A stretch of 16,206 nt of DNA from positions 6,961 through 23,166 of the forward strand of contig NZ_DHXT01000115.1 in NCBI RefSeq assembly GCF_002413825.1, written 5' to 3'. The notes below the pieces were generated by a model, which saw only the letters and a program-made list of their open reading frames with translations, did not search any database and was not told the DNA's origin. Made by a program: the position numbers and the translations under genes. Source of the DNA: Rhodoferax sp. UBA5149 (GTDB taxonomy: Bacteria > Pseudomonadota > Gammaproteobacteria > Burkholderiales > Burkholderiaceae_C). Below are positions 5,500 to 13,754 of this stretch, piece after piece. Position 1 is the first letter of the stretch. Every line of letters starts with the position of its first letter.

Positions 5500-6954
5500 A
5501 TGACCCGCACTGACCAGGCCCCCGCTTTGAGCCAGGCTCTTGACGGCCCCTACCGTCACGGCTTTGTCACCGACATCGAATCGGACTCGCTGCCGCCGGG
5601 GCTTGACGAGCAGACGGTGCGCGAAATCTCGCGGCGCAAGCGCGAGCCCGACTTCCTCTTGCAGTGGCGCCTGAAAGCCTTTGCGCACTGGCTGACCCTG
5701 CCGCAGCCCCACTGGACCAAGCTACGCATGAACCCGGTGGACTTCCAGGCCTTGTGCTATTACTCAGCCCCCAAATCGCTCAAGGACGGACCCAAGAGCC
5801 TAGCCGAAGTCGATCCCAAGCTGCTGGAGACTTACGAGAAGCTCAACGTGCCTTTGCACGAGCGCGCGCGCCTGGCCGGCGTCGCGGTGGACGCCGTATT
5901 CGACTCGGTGTCGGTCGGCACCACGTTCCGCGAACAACTGGCCGAGGTCGGCGTCATCTTCAGCTCGTTCTCGCACGCGGTGGAGCACCACCCCGAACTG
6001 ATCGAGCGCTACCTGGGCACGGTCGTGCCCATGGGCGACAACTTCTACGCCGCGCTGAATTCGGCGGTGTTTTCCGACGGCTCGTTTGTCTACATCCCCA
6101 AGGGTGTGCGTTGTCCGATGGAGCTGTCGTCCTACTTTCGCATCAACGCGCGCAACACCGGGCAGTTCGAACGCACCCTGATCATTGCGGAGGAAGGCAG
6201 CCACGTGAGCTACCTCGAAGGCTGCACCGCGCCGCAGCGCGACGAGAACCAGTTGCACGCGGCGGTGGTCGAGCTGGTGGCGCATGACGACGCCCACATC
6301 AAGTACTCCACCGTGCAGAACTGGTATCCGGGCGACGAGCACGGGCGCGGCGGCATTTACAACTTCGTCACCAAGCGCGGCCTCTGTGCGGGCAAGCGCT
6401 CGCACATCGCCTGGACGCAGGTGGAAACCGGCTCGGCCATCACCTGGAAATACCCCAGCGTGATCCTGCGCGGCGACGACTCCAGCGGCGAGTTCCATTC
6501 GATCGCGGTCGCCAACAACTTCCAGCAGGCCGACACCGGCACCAAGATGATTCACCTGGGACGCAACACCAAGAGCCGCATCGTCTCCAAGGGCATCAGC
6601 GCAGGACATGCGCACAACAGCTACCGCGGCCTGGTTCGCGTCGCAGCCACCGCGGCCAACGCTGGTAACCATACCCAGTGCGACTCGCTGCTGATTGGCC
6701 CGAACTGCGGCGCGCACACCTACCCGTATGTGGACGCGGCCCGCAGTGACGCGGTGGTGGAGCACGAAGCCACCACCACACGCATCTCCGAGGAGCGCCT
6801 GTTTTACTGCCAGCAACGCGGGCTCGACCCGCAAGAGGCGGCGGCCCTGATCGTAGGTGGCTTCTGCCAGGCCGTGCTCGAAAAGTTGCCCATGGAATTT
6901 GCGGTCGAGGCCAAGGCCTTGCTGGCGGTCTCGCTCGAAGGGGCGATCGGATGA
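5500..6954 (+). CDS. sufB: Fe-S cluster assembly scaffold SufB
   Basis: A 484-residue core scaffold subunit of the SufBC2D complex, on which new Fe-S clusters are built in the cytoplasm. The sequence shows the family landmarks: VIFSSFSHAVEHHPELIERYLG, DGSFVYIPKGVRCPMELSSYFRIN, EGCTAP (C242), the beta-helix run ending SKGISAGHAHNSYRG, and CDSLLIGPNCGAHTYPY with C403, which corresponds to the E. coli cluster-building Cys405. The EERLFYCQQRGLDPQEAAALIV ending is also typical. Length is close to the usual 480-495. It is the first gene of the operon; AAAGG precedes the ATG. Its stop overlaps the first possible sufC start (ATGA). Expression is probably controlled by the operator-promoter at 5415-5452. 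Confidence 0.97.
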   Translation: MTRTDQAPALSQALDGPYRHGFVTDIESDSLPPGLDEQTVREISRRKREPDFLLQWRLKAFAHWLTLPQPHWTKLRMNPVDFQALCYYSAPKSLKDGPKSLAEVDPKLLETYEKLNVPLHERARLAGVAVDAVFDSVSVGTTFREQLAEVGVIFSSFSHAVEHHPELIERYLGTVVPMGDNFYAALNSAVFSDGSFVYIPKGVRCPMELSSYFRINARNTGQFERTLIIAEEGSHVSYLEGCTAPQRDENQLHAAVVELVAHDDAHIKYSTVQNWYPGDEHGRGGIYNFVTKRGLCAGKRSHIAWTQVETGSAITWKYPSVILRGDDSSGEFHSIAVANNFQQADTGTKMIHLGRNTKSRIVSKGISAGHAHNSYRGLVRVAATAANAGNHTQCDSLLIGPNCGAHTYPYVDAARSDAVVEHEATTTRISEERLFYCQQRGLDPQEAAALIVGGFCQAVLEKLPMEFAVEAKALLAVSLEGAIG

Positions 6955-6977
6955 CATCCCAAATCAAAGGAAAAACC

Positions 6978-7748
6978 ATGACCAACATATCATCCCTGCT
7001 CAGCGTGCGCAACCTGCGGGTTGAAGTGGGCGAACGCACCGTCCTGGACGGCATCTCGCTGGACGTCCCGGCCGGCGCCCTGGTGGTGCTGATGGGTGCC
7101 AACGGCAGCGGCAAGAGCACATTGGGTCTGACGCTGGCCGGCCACCCGCGCTATCGCGTCAGCGACGGCAGCGCGCAGTTCGACGGACACGACTTGCTGG
7201 CCCTCAAGCCCGAACAGCGGGCCCGTGCCGGCCTGTTTGTGTCCCTGCAATCGCCACCGGACATTCCGGGGGTGAAAAACGGCCTCTTTCTGCGCAGCGC
7301 GCTCAATGCCATCCGCGAGTCGCGCGGCGACACGCCGCTGGATGCGTTTGATTTTTTGAAGGGGGCACGCGGTCTGGCCAGCGAGCTGGGGCTGGACGCC
7401 AAGCTGCTGAGCCGCCCGGTCAACGAGGGCTTTTCCGGCGGCGAACGCAAGCGCAACGAATTGCTGCAACTCGCCATGCTGAAACCACGACTGGCCCTGC
7501 TTGATGAGATCGACTCAGGGCTGGACGTGGACGGCGTGCGGGCGGTCGTCAAACTGGTGCAGGCCATGCGCGCGCAGGGCACGGCCTTTATCGTGGTGTC
7601 CCACTACCTGCAACTGATCGAATCGCTGACGCCAGATGCCGTGCTGCGCCTCGACCAGGGCCGCATTGCCGAGACCGGCACGCTGGCGCTGGCGCAAGAA
7701 ATTGCACGCACCGGCTTTGCCCGCAACGCCCAAGTGGCGGAGGTGTGA
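6978..7748 (+). CDS. sufC: Fe-S cluster assembly ATPase SufC
   Basis: A 256-residue ABC-type ATPase of the SUF complex, which binds SufB and SufD and drives the conformational change needed for cluster assembly. Motifs: Walker A GANGSGKS at 40-47, the SufC-type Q-loop region SLQSPPDIPGV near 89-99, ABC signature FSGGERKR at 152-159, Walker B LALLDEIDSGLD at 172-183, and the H-loop VVSHY with H209. Unlike transporter ATPases, no membrane partner is encoded; the neighbours are SufB and SufD. The start at 6978 is chosen because AAAGGA precedes it closely; an upstream in-frame ATG at 6951 overlaps the sufB stop and would add nine residues. A GGAGG in its last codons serves sufD. Confidence 0.97.
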   Translation: MTNISSLLSVRNLRVEVGERTVLDGISLDVPAGALVVLMGANGSGKSTLGLTLAGHPRYRVSDGSAQFDGHDLLALKPEQRARAGLFVSLQSPPDIPGVKNGLFLRSALNAIRESRGDTPLDAFDFLKGARGLASELGLDAKLLSRPVNEGFSGGERKRNELLQLAMLKPRLALLDEIDSGLDVDGVRAVVKLVQAMRAQGTAFIVVSHYLQLIESLTPDAVLRLDQGRIAETGTLALAQEIARTGFARNAQVAEV

Positions 7749-7749
7749 G

Positions 7750-8958
7750 ATGACCCGCAACCCCTGCCCCGACGCCACCGCAGCCCGCCAACGGCTGGCC
7801 AGCCATGGCTGGATTGATCGCAAGGCCGAGAACTTCCGCCATCTGCCGCCTCCCGCACTGGCGGTCTGGCTGCCCGACACCTCTGTAGCGAGTGCGCCAA
7901 CCGTCGGCTGGAGCGTGCAGGCCTTGGACCCGGCACAAAAAAACCAGTTTCAGGCCCAATGGCTCAACCCGGCCGAGCCCGAGCAGCGTAGCGCACTGTA
8001 CGAGGGCCTGCCCTGGCCCGATGAGGGTGACGCGGCGCACTTTGGCTGGGTCCACCGCGCCACCTGCCAGCGCGGTCTGCGCCTGCATATAGGCGAACCC
8101 CTCGCGACCCGGCCCGCGTCGCAGCAAACCATTCAACTGGTGTTGCGCATGCAACCGGCGGCACTCTTTGATGCGCCCTTGCTGGTAATCGATGTCGCCG
8201 CCGGCGTGCACTGCGTGCTGCTGGAGCGACACGACTTCGACACGACCCGCGCCGCTGGCGTGCAAAACCTGGACCTGCACATCCGGCTGGGACGCGGTGC
8301 GCACCTGCAACATCTGCGCGCTGTCAGCCCGGCACCGGCCGACCGGCTGGCACACCAGATCCACGTCCAGCTGGCGCAGGATGCCCACTACGACCAGGTC
8401 TTGCTTGCCTCGGGCAGTGCCTACCATCTGCAGCGCACACAGGTGGACCTGAGTCAGCCAGGCAGCCAGGCCCGCCTGGGCTCGGCGCTGCTGGTGGCGG
8501 ACGCCACGCTGGATCAGCAAGTCGAGCTGTCGCACGGTGCGGCCCATACCCACAGCGCGGTCGAAGCACTGGTGCTTGCCAGCGGCAAAGCCCTGGCGGT
8601 CGTCAACGCCCACACCCGGATTGCGTCCGGTGCTGACGAAGCTGCCGTGCGCCAGCGCCTGAGCGCCATTCCCACCAGCGGCCAGCCGCGCGTGGTGTTG
8701 CGTCCGCACATGGAAATCCACCATGACCAAGTACAGGCGGCGCACGGCGCCACCTTTGGTGCGCTGCCGGAAGACGCCCTGTTCTATGCCCGTCAGCGCG
8801 GACTGGACGAGGCCAGCGCGCTGGCCCTGATTCTGGAAGGCCTGCAAAGAGCGGTGCTGGAGCGCGCCCTGGATGACCCCGAAATCCTGCAGACCATGCA
8901 GCTCGATGCGCTGCTGGCGCGCATGACCCGCCAACATCTGGCGCAGGTGCAACCATGA
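7750..8958 (+). CDS. sufD: Fe-S cluster assembly protein SufD
   Basis: A 402-residue SufB paralogue that forms the SufB-SufD heterodimer interface where the nascent cluster forms. The N-terminal part is variable; the conserved C-terminal beta-helix contains GSALLVADATLDQQVELSHGAAHTHS-type repeats, LRPHMEIHHDQVQAAHGATFG with H332 (equivalent to the interface His360 of E. coli SufD), and EDALFYARQRGLDEASALALIL. The start at 7750 is one base after the sufC stop and has GGAGG six bases upstream; a longer open frame reaching back into sufC is not used. The stop overlaps the sufS start in ATGA, indicating translational coupling. Confidence 0.94.
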   Translation: MTRNPCPDATAARQRLASHGWIDRKAENFRHLPPPALAVWLPDTSVASAPTVGWSVQALDPAQKNQFQAQWLNPAEPEQRSALYEGLPWPDEGDAAHFGWVHRATCQRGLRLHIGEPLATRPASQQTIQLVLRMQPAALFDAPLLVIDVAAGVHCVLLERHDFDTTRAAGVQNLDLHIRLGRGAHLQHLRAVSPAPADRLAHQIHVQLAQDAHYDQVLLASGSAYHLQRTQVDLSQPGSQARLGSALLVADATLDQQVELSHGAAHTHSAVEALVLASGKALAVVNAHTRIASGADEAAVRQRLSAIPTSGQPRVVLRPHMEIHHDQVQAAHGATFGALPEDALFYARQRGLDEASALALILEGLQRAVLERALDDPEILQTMQLDALLARMTRQHLAQVQP

Positions 8959-10217
8959 ACATGCGCCATCCCCTTCTCCACAACACTGACACGGGCGCCG
9001 CGGCGGCAACGCAGTTTCCGATTCTGGCGCAGCGCGTCAACGGCCAGCCGCTGGCCTACCTGGACAACGCCGCCACCACGCAAACGCCACGGGCGGTGCT
9101 GGATGCGATGCGGGAATTCGAGACCCATGATCGCGCCAACATCCACCGCGGTGTGCACACTCTGAGCCAGCGCGCCACCGACGCGTTTGAACTCGCGCGT
9201 GCGCAAGTCAAACGCTTTGTCGGCGCCTCGCAGGCGCACGAGCTGGTGTTCACCTCAGGCACCACTGACGCCCTCAATCTGGTGGCACAAGGCTTGTCAC
9301 TGGGTCTTGAAGGGCGGGCCGTGCTGGGCCCTGGGGACGAGATCATCGTCAGCGGTCTGGAACATCACGCCAACCTGGTCCCCTGGCAACAAGCCGCGCG
9401 GCGCACCGGGGCGACGCTGCGCATTCTGCTGCCCGACGCAAAAGGCCAGCTGGACGAGGACGCGCTCGCGCGTCTGCTCTCGCCCCACACCCAGGTGTTT
9501 GCCCTCACCGCCTGCTCCAACGCCAGTGGCGAGCGTCCGCCTTATGAGGCGCTATTGGCCTTGGCGAGTGAGGCGGGCGCGCTCACCGTGCTCGACGCGG
9601 CACAAGCGGTCAGCCACGGCGCCATCGATCTGCAGACGCTGGCGTGCGACTTCATGGCCTTCTCGGCCCACAAGATGTACGGCCCCATGGGCATGGGCGC
9701 GCTGGTGGGCAGGCGCAGCGCACTGGAGCGATTGACGCCTTTGCGCTTCGGTGGCGACATGGTGCAATCCGTCAGCTTCGCCGAGGCCGTGTTTGCCGAA
9801 CTGCCAGCCCGGCTGGAAGGGGGCACCCCGAACGTGGCGGGTGCCGTGGGCCTGGCCGCCGCCGTGGCCTACCTTGAATCGATCGGCCACAGCGCGATAG
9901 AGGCGCACCTCTCGGACTTGCGCCAGCACGCGGTGCAGGGCTTAAGCCAGATCGACGGCATCACGGTGTTGTCACCGCACTGCAACGCCAGCGCCATCGT
10001 CTCGTTTGTCGTCGATGGCGTCCACCCGCATGACATCGGCACCCTGCTGGACGCGCGCGGCATTGCCGTGCGCACCGGCCACCATTGCGCCCAGCCGCTG
10101 CTGGACCATCTGGGCCTGGGACCCACCACGCGCGCCTCCTTTGCTGTGTACAACACGCACGAGGAAGTGGACCGTCTGCTGGCTGGTGTGACCCACGCCA
10201 TCGGGGTACTGCGATGA
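8955..10217 (+). CDS. sufS: Cysteine desulfurase SufS
   Basis: A 420-residue PLP enzyme (group II cysteine desulfurase) that takes sulfur from L-cysteine, releasing alanine and holding a persulfide on its active cysteine. Visible landmarks: AYLDNAATTQTP near residue 34, GLEHHANLVPW at 134-144 (His over PLP), TVLDAAQAVSHGAID near 211-225, Schiff-base lysine K240 in FSAHKMYGP, and catalytic C378 in RTGHHCAQPLL. The closed C-terminal loop with short RTGHHC spacing is the SufS rather than the IscS type. The start ATG overlaps the sufD stop, and the gene's own stop overlaps the sufU ATG. Persulfide is presumably passed to SufU, encoded next. Confidence 0.95.
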   Translation: MNMRHPLLHNTDTGAAAATQFPILAQRVNGQPLAYLDNAATTQTPRAVLDAMREFETHDRANIHRGVHTLSQRATDAFELARAQVKRFVGASQAHELVFTSGTTDALNLVAQGLSLGLEGRAVLGPGDEIIVSGLEHHANLVPWQQAARRTGATLRILLPDAKGQLDEDALARLLSPHTQVFALTACSNASGERPPYEALLALASEAGALTVLDAAQAVSHGAIDLQTLACDFMAFSAHKMYGPMGMGALVGRRSALERLTPLRFGGDMVQSVSFAEAVFAELPARLEGGTPNVAGAVGLAAAVAYLESIGHSAIEAHLSDLRQHAVQGLSQIDGITVLSPHCNASAIVSFVVDGVHPHDIGTLLDARGIAVRTGHHCAQPLLDHLGLGPTTRASFAVYNTHEEVDRLLAGVTHAIGVLR

Positions 10218-10672
10218 GTGCCGACCTCGATCTATACCAGGACATCGTGCTCGAACACAAGCGCGCACCGCGCAACTTTGGTGCCCTGGCGTCCGCCACG
10301 CACCGGGCCCAAGGCACCAATCCGCAATGCGGCGACCAGATCAGCGTCGCGCTGCAAGTCGCGCAGGACCGGATTGTGGATGTGCGCTTCCAGGGACAGG
10401 GTTGCGCCATCTGCATGGCATCGACCTCCATGATGACCGAGGCCATCAAGGGCGCTGATGTGCAAGCCGCCCGGCAATTGCAGCAGCGCTTTCGTGCCGT
10501 CCTCACCGGCACCGAAGAAGCCGATGAAACCTACCTGGGCAAGCTCGTCAGTCTGGCCGGGGTGGCGCGCTACCCCAACCGCATCAAGTGTGCCCTGCTG
10601 GGCTGGCACGCACTGGGGCATGCTTTGCAAACACCGCTAGCCACCACCGCACCGGAGCACACTGCGTCATGA
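10214..10672 (+). CDS. sufU: Zinc-dependent sulfurtransferase SufU
   Basis: A 152-residue IscU-like protein of the SufU type, which accepts persulfide sulfur from SufS in place of SufE. The ligand set C39-x-D41 (NPQCGDQ), C64 (QGCAICMAS) and C126 (RIKCALLGW) matches the zinc site of Bacillus subtilis SufU (Cys41, Asp43, Cys66, Cys128) with a constant offset of two. The 61-residue gap between the second and third cysteines is the SufU-specific insertion that separates it from the IscU scaffold. There is an extra cysteine, C67, three residues after C64. Start and stop both overlap neighbouring genes by ATGA. No sufE or sufA gene is seen in the window. Confidence 0.93.
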   Translation: MSADLDLYQDIVLEHKRAPRNFGALASATHRAQGTNPQCGDQISVALQVAQDRIVDVRFQGQGCAICMASTSMMTEAIKGADVQAARQLQQRFRAVLTGTEEADETYLGKLVSLAGVARYPNRIKCALLGWHALGHALQTPLATTAPEHTAS

Positions 10673-11217
10673 GTCGTCGTCAGCGCGAAACTGTCGTCAT
10701 CCGCCGCACTGTGCGCGCCGAGTTGATCCCGGATGGCACGGTGGTGGAACTGCCCGCCGACACGGTGGCCCAGATCACCCAGGCGCTGGGTTCCTCGTTC
10801 ACGCTTTACGTCGACGGCTACCTGTTGCGCATCGCAGGCAACGATGCCGACGCCATCGGCAAGGAGCCACCAGCACCGCTGGTCATTCCCGACGATGTGA
10901 GCCCACGGGATTTGCAAGGCCTGGTTTGGCAAACCCTCAAGACCTGCTACGACCCCGAGATCCCGATCGACATCGTCGAGCTCGGGCTGGTCTATGTGTG
11001 CGACGTCCTGCCTCTGGATGAAGAGCGCTATCGCGTGTCGCTCAAGATGACTGTTACCGCCCCCGGTTGCGGCATGGGCGAAGGCATTGCGCAAGAGGTG
11101 CAGGACAAACTCGAAGCCTTGCCGCGCGTGGCCCAGGTGGATGTTGAGATCGTGTTCGATCCACCGTGGGACCGCTCTATGATGTCCGAAGAGGCTGAGC
11201 TGGTGCTCGGACTGTGA
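10669..11217 (+). CDS. sufT: Fe-S cluster assembly accessory protein SufT (DUF59/MIP18 domain)
   Basis: A 182-residue protein of the SufT family. The N-terminal half (residues 1-80) is the SufT-specific beta-rich extension; the C-terminal half is a DUF59/MIP18 domain with CYDPEIPIDIVELGLVY at 93-109, TVTAPGCGMG at 128-137 (conserved Cys134) and VEIVFDPPWDRSMMSEEA at 159-176. SufT proteins contribute to Fe-S cluster maturation, especially when demand is high, by an incompletely defined mechanism. The start ATG overlaps the sufU stop; a longer in-frame opening inside sufU was discarded. The strict overlap chain from sufD to this gene shows it belongs to the operon. It ends 33 bases before serA. 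Confidence 0.9.
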   Translation: MSRRQRETVVIRRTVRAELIPDGTVVELPADTVAQITQALGSSFTLYVDGYLLRIAGNDADAIGKEPPAPLVIPDDVSPRDLQGLVWQTLKTCYDPEIPIDIVELGLVYVCDVLPLDEERYRVSLKMTVTAPGCGMGEGIAQEVQDKLEALPRVAQVDVEIVFDPPWDRSMMSEEAELVLGL

Positions 11218-11250
11218 AGATCCAACTCCCCATTGACCGTCAGGAAACCC

Positions 11251-12468
11251 ATGAAGCCCAACATATTGCTGCTCGAAGACATCCATACCAGCGCCACGCC
11301 CATTTTGCAGGGCATCCCCGGCGCCACCATCGTGCGCCTCAAACACGCGCCCTCCGTCGAAGAGCTGCACACCCTGCTGGCCGATGTGCACGTGCTGGGT
11401 CTGCGTTCGCGCACGCCGCTCACGCGCGAGGTGCTGGAACAAGCGCCAAAGCTGCGCGCGGTGGGTGCCTATTGCACCGGCACCAACAACATTGATCTGG
11501 CAGCGGCGTCCGAACTGGGGGTTGCGGTCTTCAACGGTCCGTTCTCCAATACGCGCTCGGTGGCCGAGCTGGTCATTGGCCACGCCATCCACCTGCTGCG
11601 GCGCGTGCCGGAACGCCACGCGGCGGCCCGGCGCGGCGTCTGGATGAAAGACGCCAAGGGTGCCAACGAAGTGCGCGGCAAGACGCTGGGCATCGTGGGC
11701 TACGGCAAGATCGGCACCCAGACCGGGCTGCTGGCCGAGGCTATTGGCATGCGGGTGATCTACTTCGACATTGAAGCCCGCTTGCCCCTGGGCAACGCCA
11801 CGCCCACAAGCAGCCTCGAAGCCCTGCTGGGCGAAGCCGATGTGGTAACCCTGCACGTACCCCAGACCGAACGCACCAGAAACCTCATCAACGCGCAGCG
11901 CCTGGCTCAAATGAAGGACGGAGCCGCGCTGATCAACCTCGCGCGCGGCCATGCCGTGGACATTGAGGCGCTGGCGCAAGCACTGGCCGGGCCGCGCCTG
12001 CGTGGGGCCGCAATCGATGTCTTCCCGCGCGAACCGGCTTCGGCCGCCGAAGCCTTCGAGTCGCCGTTGCGGGCTTTGGACAAGGTGATCCTGACACCGC
12101 ATGTGGGCGGCTCCACGGTCGAGGCGCAGCGCAACCTGGGGGTTGAAGTATCCGAGAAGTTGCGCGACTACCTGATGACGGGCGCCATCCGCGGCAGCGT
12201 CAACCTGCCCGAACTCTCGGTGGGCTCATTGCGCGCGCCCTCGCGGTTGGTGCACATCCATCGAGATCGTCCCGGCGTCATGGCGCATGTCAACAGTGAG
12301 CTCAGTTCGGCGGGCCTCAACGTCTCGCTGCTGCATCTGGAAACCCAGGGTGGTTTTGGCGTGGCGGTGATCGATGTCAGCGCCGCGATGGACGCAGCCA
12401 CCCTCGCCCGCCTTGAAGCCATTGAAGGCACGGTGCGGGTGTTTACCGTGCTGTCCTCCAAGCCCTGA
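11251..12468 (+). CDS. serA: D-3-phosphoglycerate dehydrogenase SerA
   Basis: A 405-residue NAD-dependent dehydrogenase that oxidises 3-phosphoglycerate to 3-phosphohydroxypyruvate, the first step of serine biosynthesis. The Rossmann motif GIVGYGKIG lies at 147-155. The catalytic residues are Arg232 (NLARGHAVD), Glu261 (DVFPREP) and His284 (LTPHVGGST). A C-terminal ACT domain (about 332-405, HRDRPGVMAHVNSELSSAGL) should bind L-serine for feedback inhibition. Length is close to E. coli SerA (410), so it is the short form. ATG at 11251 has AGGAAA just upstream; a TTG at 11233 is less likely. It follows sufT by 33 bases without an evident terminator and may be read through from the suf promoter. 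Other 2-hydroxyacid dehydrogenases are less likely given the ACT domain. Confidence 0.92.
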   Translation: MKPNILLLEDIHTSATPILQGIPGATIVRLKHAPSVEELHTLLADVHVLGLRSRTPLTREVLEQAPKLRAVGAYCTGTNNIDLAAASELGVAVFNGPFSNTRSVAELVIGHAIHLLRRVPERHAAARRGVWMKDAKGANEVRGKTLGIVGYGKIGTQTGLLAEAIGMRVIYFDIEARLPLGNATPTSSLEALLGEADVVTLHVPQTERTRNLINAQRLAQMKDGAALINLARGHAVDIEALAQALAGPRLRGAAIDVFPREPASAAEAFESPLRALDKVILTPHVGGSTVEAQRNLGVEVSEKLRDYLMTGAIRGSVNLPELSVGSLRAPSRLVHIHRDRPGVMAHVNSELSSAGLNVSLLHLETQGGFGVAVIDVSAAMDAATLARLEAIEGTVRVFTVLSSKP

Positions 12469-12478
12469 CAGCGGCGCC

Positions 12479-13684
12479 TCAGCCGTCCTTGCCATCCAGT
12501 CGGGTGCTCATCAGCCAGGGCGTGAATCGCCACAGGTAGATGGCAAACGCAGCACTCCAGGCGACGGCAGCGCCGACCAGGGCGTGGACGTACAGCGAGG
12601 GGGCCACCAAGGGCAGCAGCACGCGCAGCACGGCAGCGGTCATCACCAGCGCATAGGCCAGCACTTCCGCCTTCGATGCCATCAAAGGCCTGCCGGTATG
12701 GCCGCGCGCGGTGCGGGTGATCATGCCGATAATGAGGCCGCCCGTGGCGCCTACCGCCAGCGCGTGCACGCCGGCAGAAACGGGCACCAGGCCGATCTGG
12801 GCCAGTGCCAGCAGCGCCAGTCCAACCGGGAACCAGGCGTAAGCGGCATGAAGAATCCACAAAATCGGGCGCTTCACGGTGACGGCGGGACGCCAGAGCA
12901 ACAAACGCCGGACATGCAAAGCACTGGCGAGCGCCAGCACAATCAGGCCGACCGCGCTGGCAGGCGCAAACACCCACAGTGCCAAACCCAGCCCGGTGGC
13001 GCCCAGGGTGACGCGCTCGACCCAAACCACGGCCACCAACTTCAAGCCGGGCGTGACACTCATGGTGAAAGCAGGAATAACCCGCCCCGCCATCACACAT
13101 TCAATCATCACGATCAGGCCCAGACCGGCATAAAGCGGGGTGATGGCAGGCACCTTCAGCACGCCCATGACCGCCAGATGGAAAACCAGATTGGCTGACG
13201 CCAGCAAGCCCAAAATGAGGGCGAGCGGCAGGTTGCGGTGATTGCGCGCACGCAACAGCACGTTAACCAAAATGGCGGCCACCAGAGGCAGTAGCGCGAC
13301 ATCCAGCACCGCATACACCCCGTAAGGCCCCGCCACCGAGGCCACGCGTGCGGCCAGCCACAGCAAGACCAGGGCTCCCAGCCAGGGGCCGCGCGGCGTG
13401 GCCAGCCCGGTCCAGGCTTTGCCGGCCGTCAACAGGAAGCCCACGATGATGGCCGCCGCGAAGCCAAACAACATCTCATGGGCATGCCACAGCAGGGGCG
13501 GCGCGTTCGGCGTCAAATTCACTTGACCGAGGAACATGGCCACCCACAGGGGCACGATCAGTGCCGCAAGCAGCGCGCCACCGACATAGAAAGGCCGAAA
13601 ACCGAGTCGCAACAAGGGCAGGCCCAGGGGCAGCTGGGCGGCGGCTTTGACTTGTTCGAAGATGGGCAACGAATCTGGTTTCAT
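12479..13684 (-). CDS. nnrS: NnrS family haem-copper membrane protein, NO response
   Basis: A 401-residue, about 12-segment integral inner-membrane protein of the NnrS family. NnrS is a haem- and copper-containing protein linked to tolerance of nitric oxide; its precise chemistry is unsettled. Family motifs: LLRLGFRPFYVGGALLA at 24-40, WHAHEMLFGFAAAIIVGFLL at 66-85, AGRVIPAFTMS at 199-209, HALAVGATGG at 307-316 and RTARGHTGRPL at 324-334; the conserved histidines are likely metal ligands. It is divergent from nsrR across 123 bases holding an NsrR-like site, and converges with serA with only a 10-base gap. Start ATG at 13684; no strong Shine-Dalgarno is visible. Expression is expected to be induced by NO. 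Confidence 0.92.
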   Translation of the reverse strand: MKPDSLPIFEQVKAAAQLPLGLPLLRLGFRPFYVGGALLAALIVPLWVAMFLGQVNLTPNAPPLLWHAHEMLFGFAAAIIVGFLLTAGKAWTGLATPRGPWLGALVLLWLAARVASVAGPYGVYAVLDVALLPLVAAILVNVLLRARNHRNLPLALILGLLASANLVFHLAVMGVLKVPAITPLYAGLGLIVMIECVMAGRVIPAFTMSVTPGLKLVAVVWVERVTLGATGLGLALWVFAPASAVGLIVLALASALHVRRLLLWRPAVTVKRPILWILHAAYAWFPVGLALLALAQIGLVPVSAGVHALAVGATGGLIIGMITRTARGHTGRPLMASKAEVLAYALVMTAAVLRVLLPLVAPSLYVHALVGAAVAWSAAFAIYLWRFTPWLMSTRLDGKDG

Positions 13685-13707
13685 GGTGTGGGATCACAAA
13701 CAATAAG

Positions 13708-13721
13708 TTAGTACACGTCAA
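13708..13721 (-). promoter_or_regulatory. Weak FNR/DNR-like box in front of nnrS
   Basis: Read on the minus strand this is TTGAC-GTGT-ACTAA, 7 of 10 informative positions of the FNR/DNR consensus TTGAT-N4-ATCAA. It overlaps a TTGACG that could be a -35 for nnrS. nnrS genes in other bacteria respond to NnrR/DNR-type regulators, so the idea is reasonable, but the match is poor. Confidence 0.25.
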
Positions 13722-13731
13722 GGATTATGAT

Positions 13732-13754
13732 TAAATGCATTTTACATACATCTT
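13732..13754. promoter_or_regulatory. NsrR-like operator in the nnrS-nsrR divergent region
   Basis: The half-sites are TAAATGCATTT (13732-13742) and ACATACATCTT (13744-13754); reversed, the right half is AAGATGTATGT, 7 of 11 identical to the left. This is very near the known NsrR consensus of two AAGATGYATTT halves. It lies about 55 bases before the nsrR ATG and about 50 bases before the nnrS ATG, so it could control both and provide autoregulation. TTTACA (13741-13746) within it and TATGTC (13765-13770) form a possible nsrR promoter with an 18-base spacer. A second ATCTT at 13779-13783 ends a much weaker copy. Confidence 0.7.

Noticed and set aside
5800..6957. 385-codon open frame on the minus strand across sufB
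   Set aside because: It is antisense to an unmistakable sufB, has no recognisable family and is typical of shadow frames in GC-rich genes.
7588..9009. 473-codon minus-strand open frame across sufD
   Set aside because: Antisense to sufD with low-complexity Arg/Gly/Ala-rich product and no domain; sufD is well supported.
10570..12102. 510-codon minus-strand open frame across sufT and serA
   Set aside because: It spans two well-supported genes on the other strand; the His/Gln/Gly-rich product resembles no family.
12469..12478. Terminator between convergent serA and nnrS
   Set aside because: Only ten bases; GGCGCC is self-complementary but too short, and no T-run follows in either direction.
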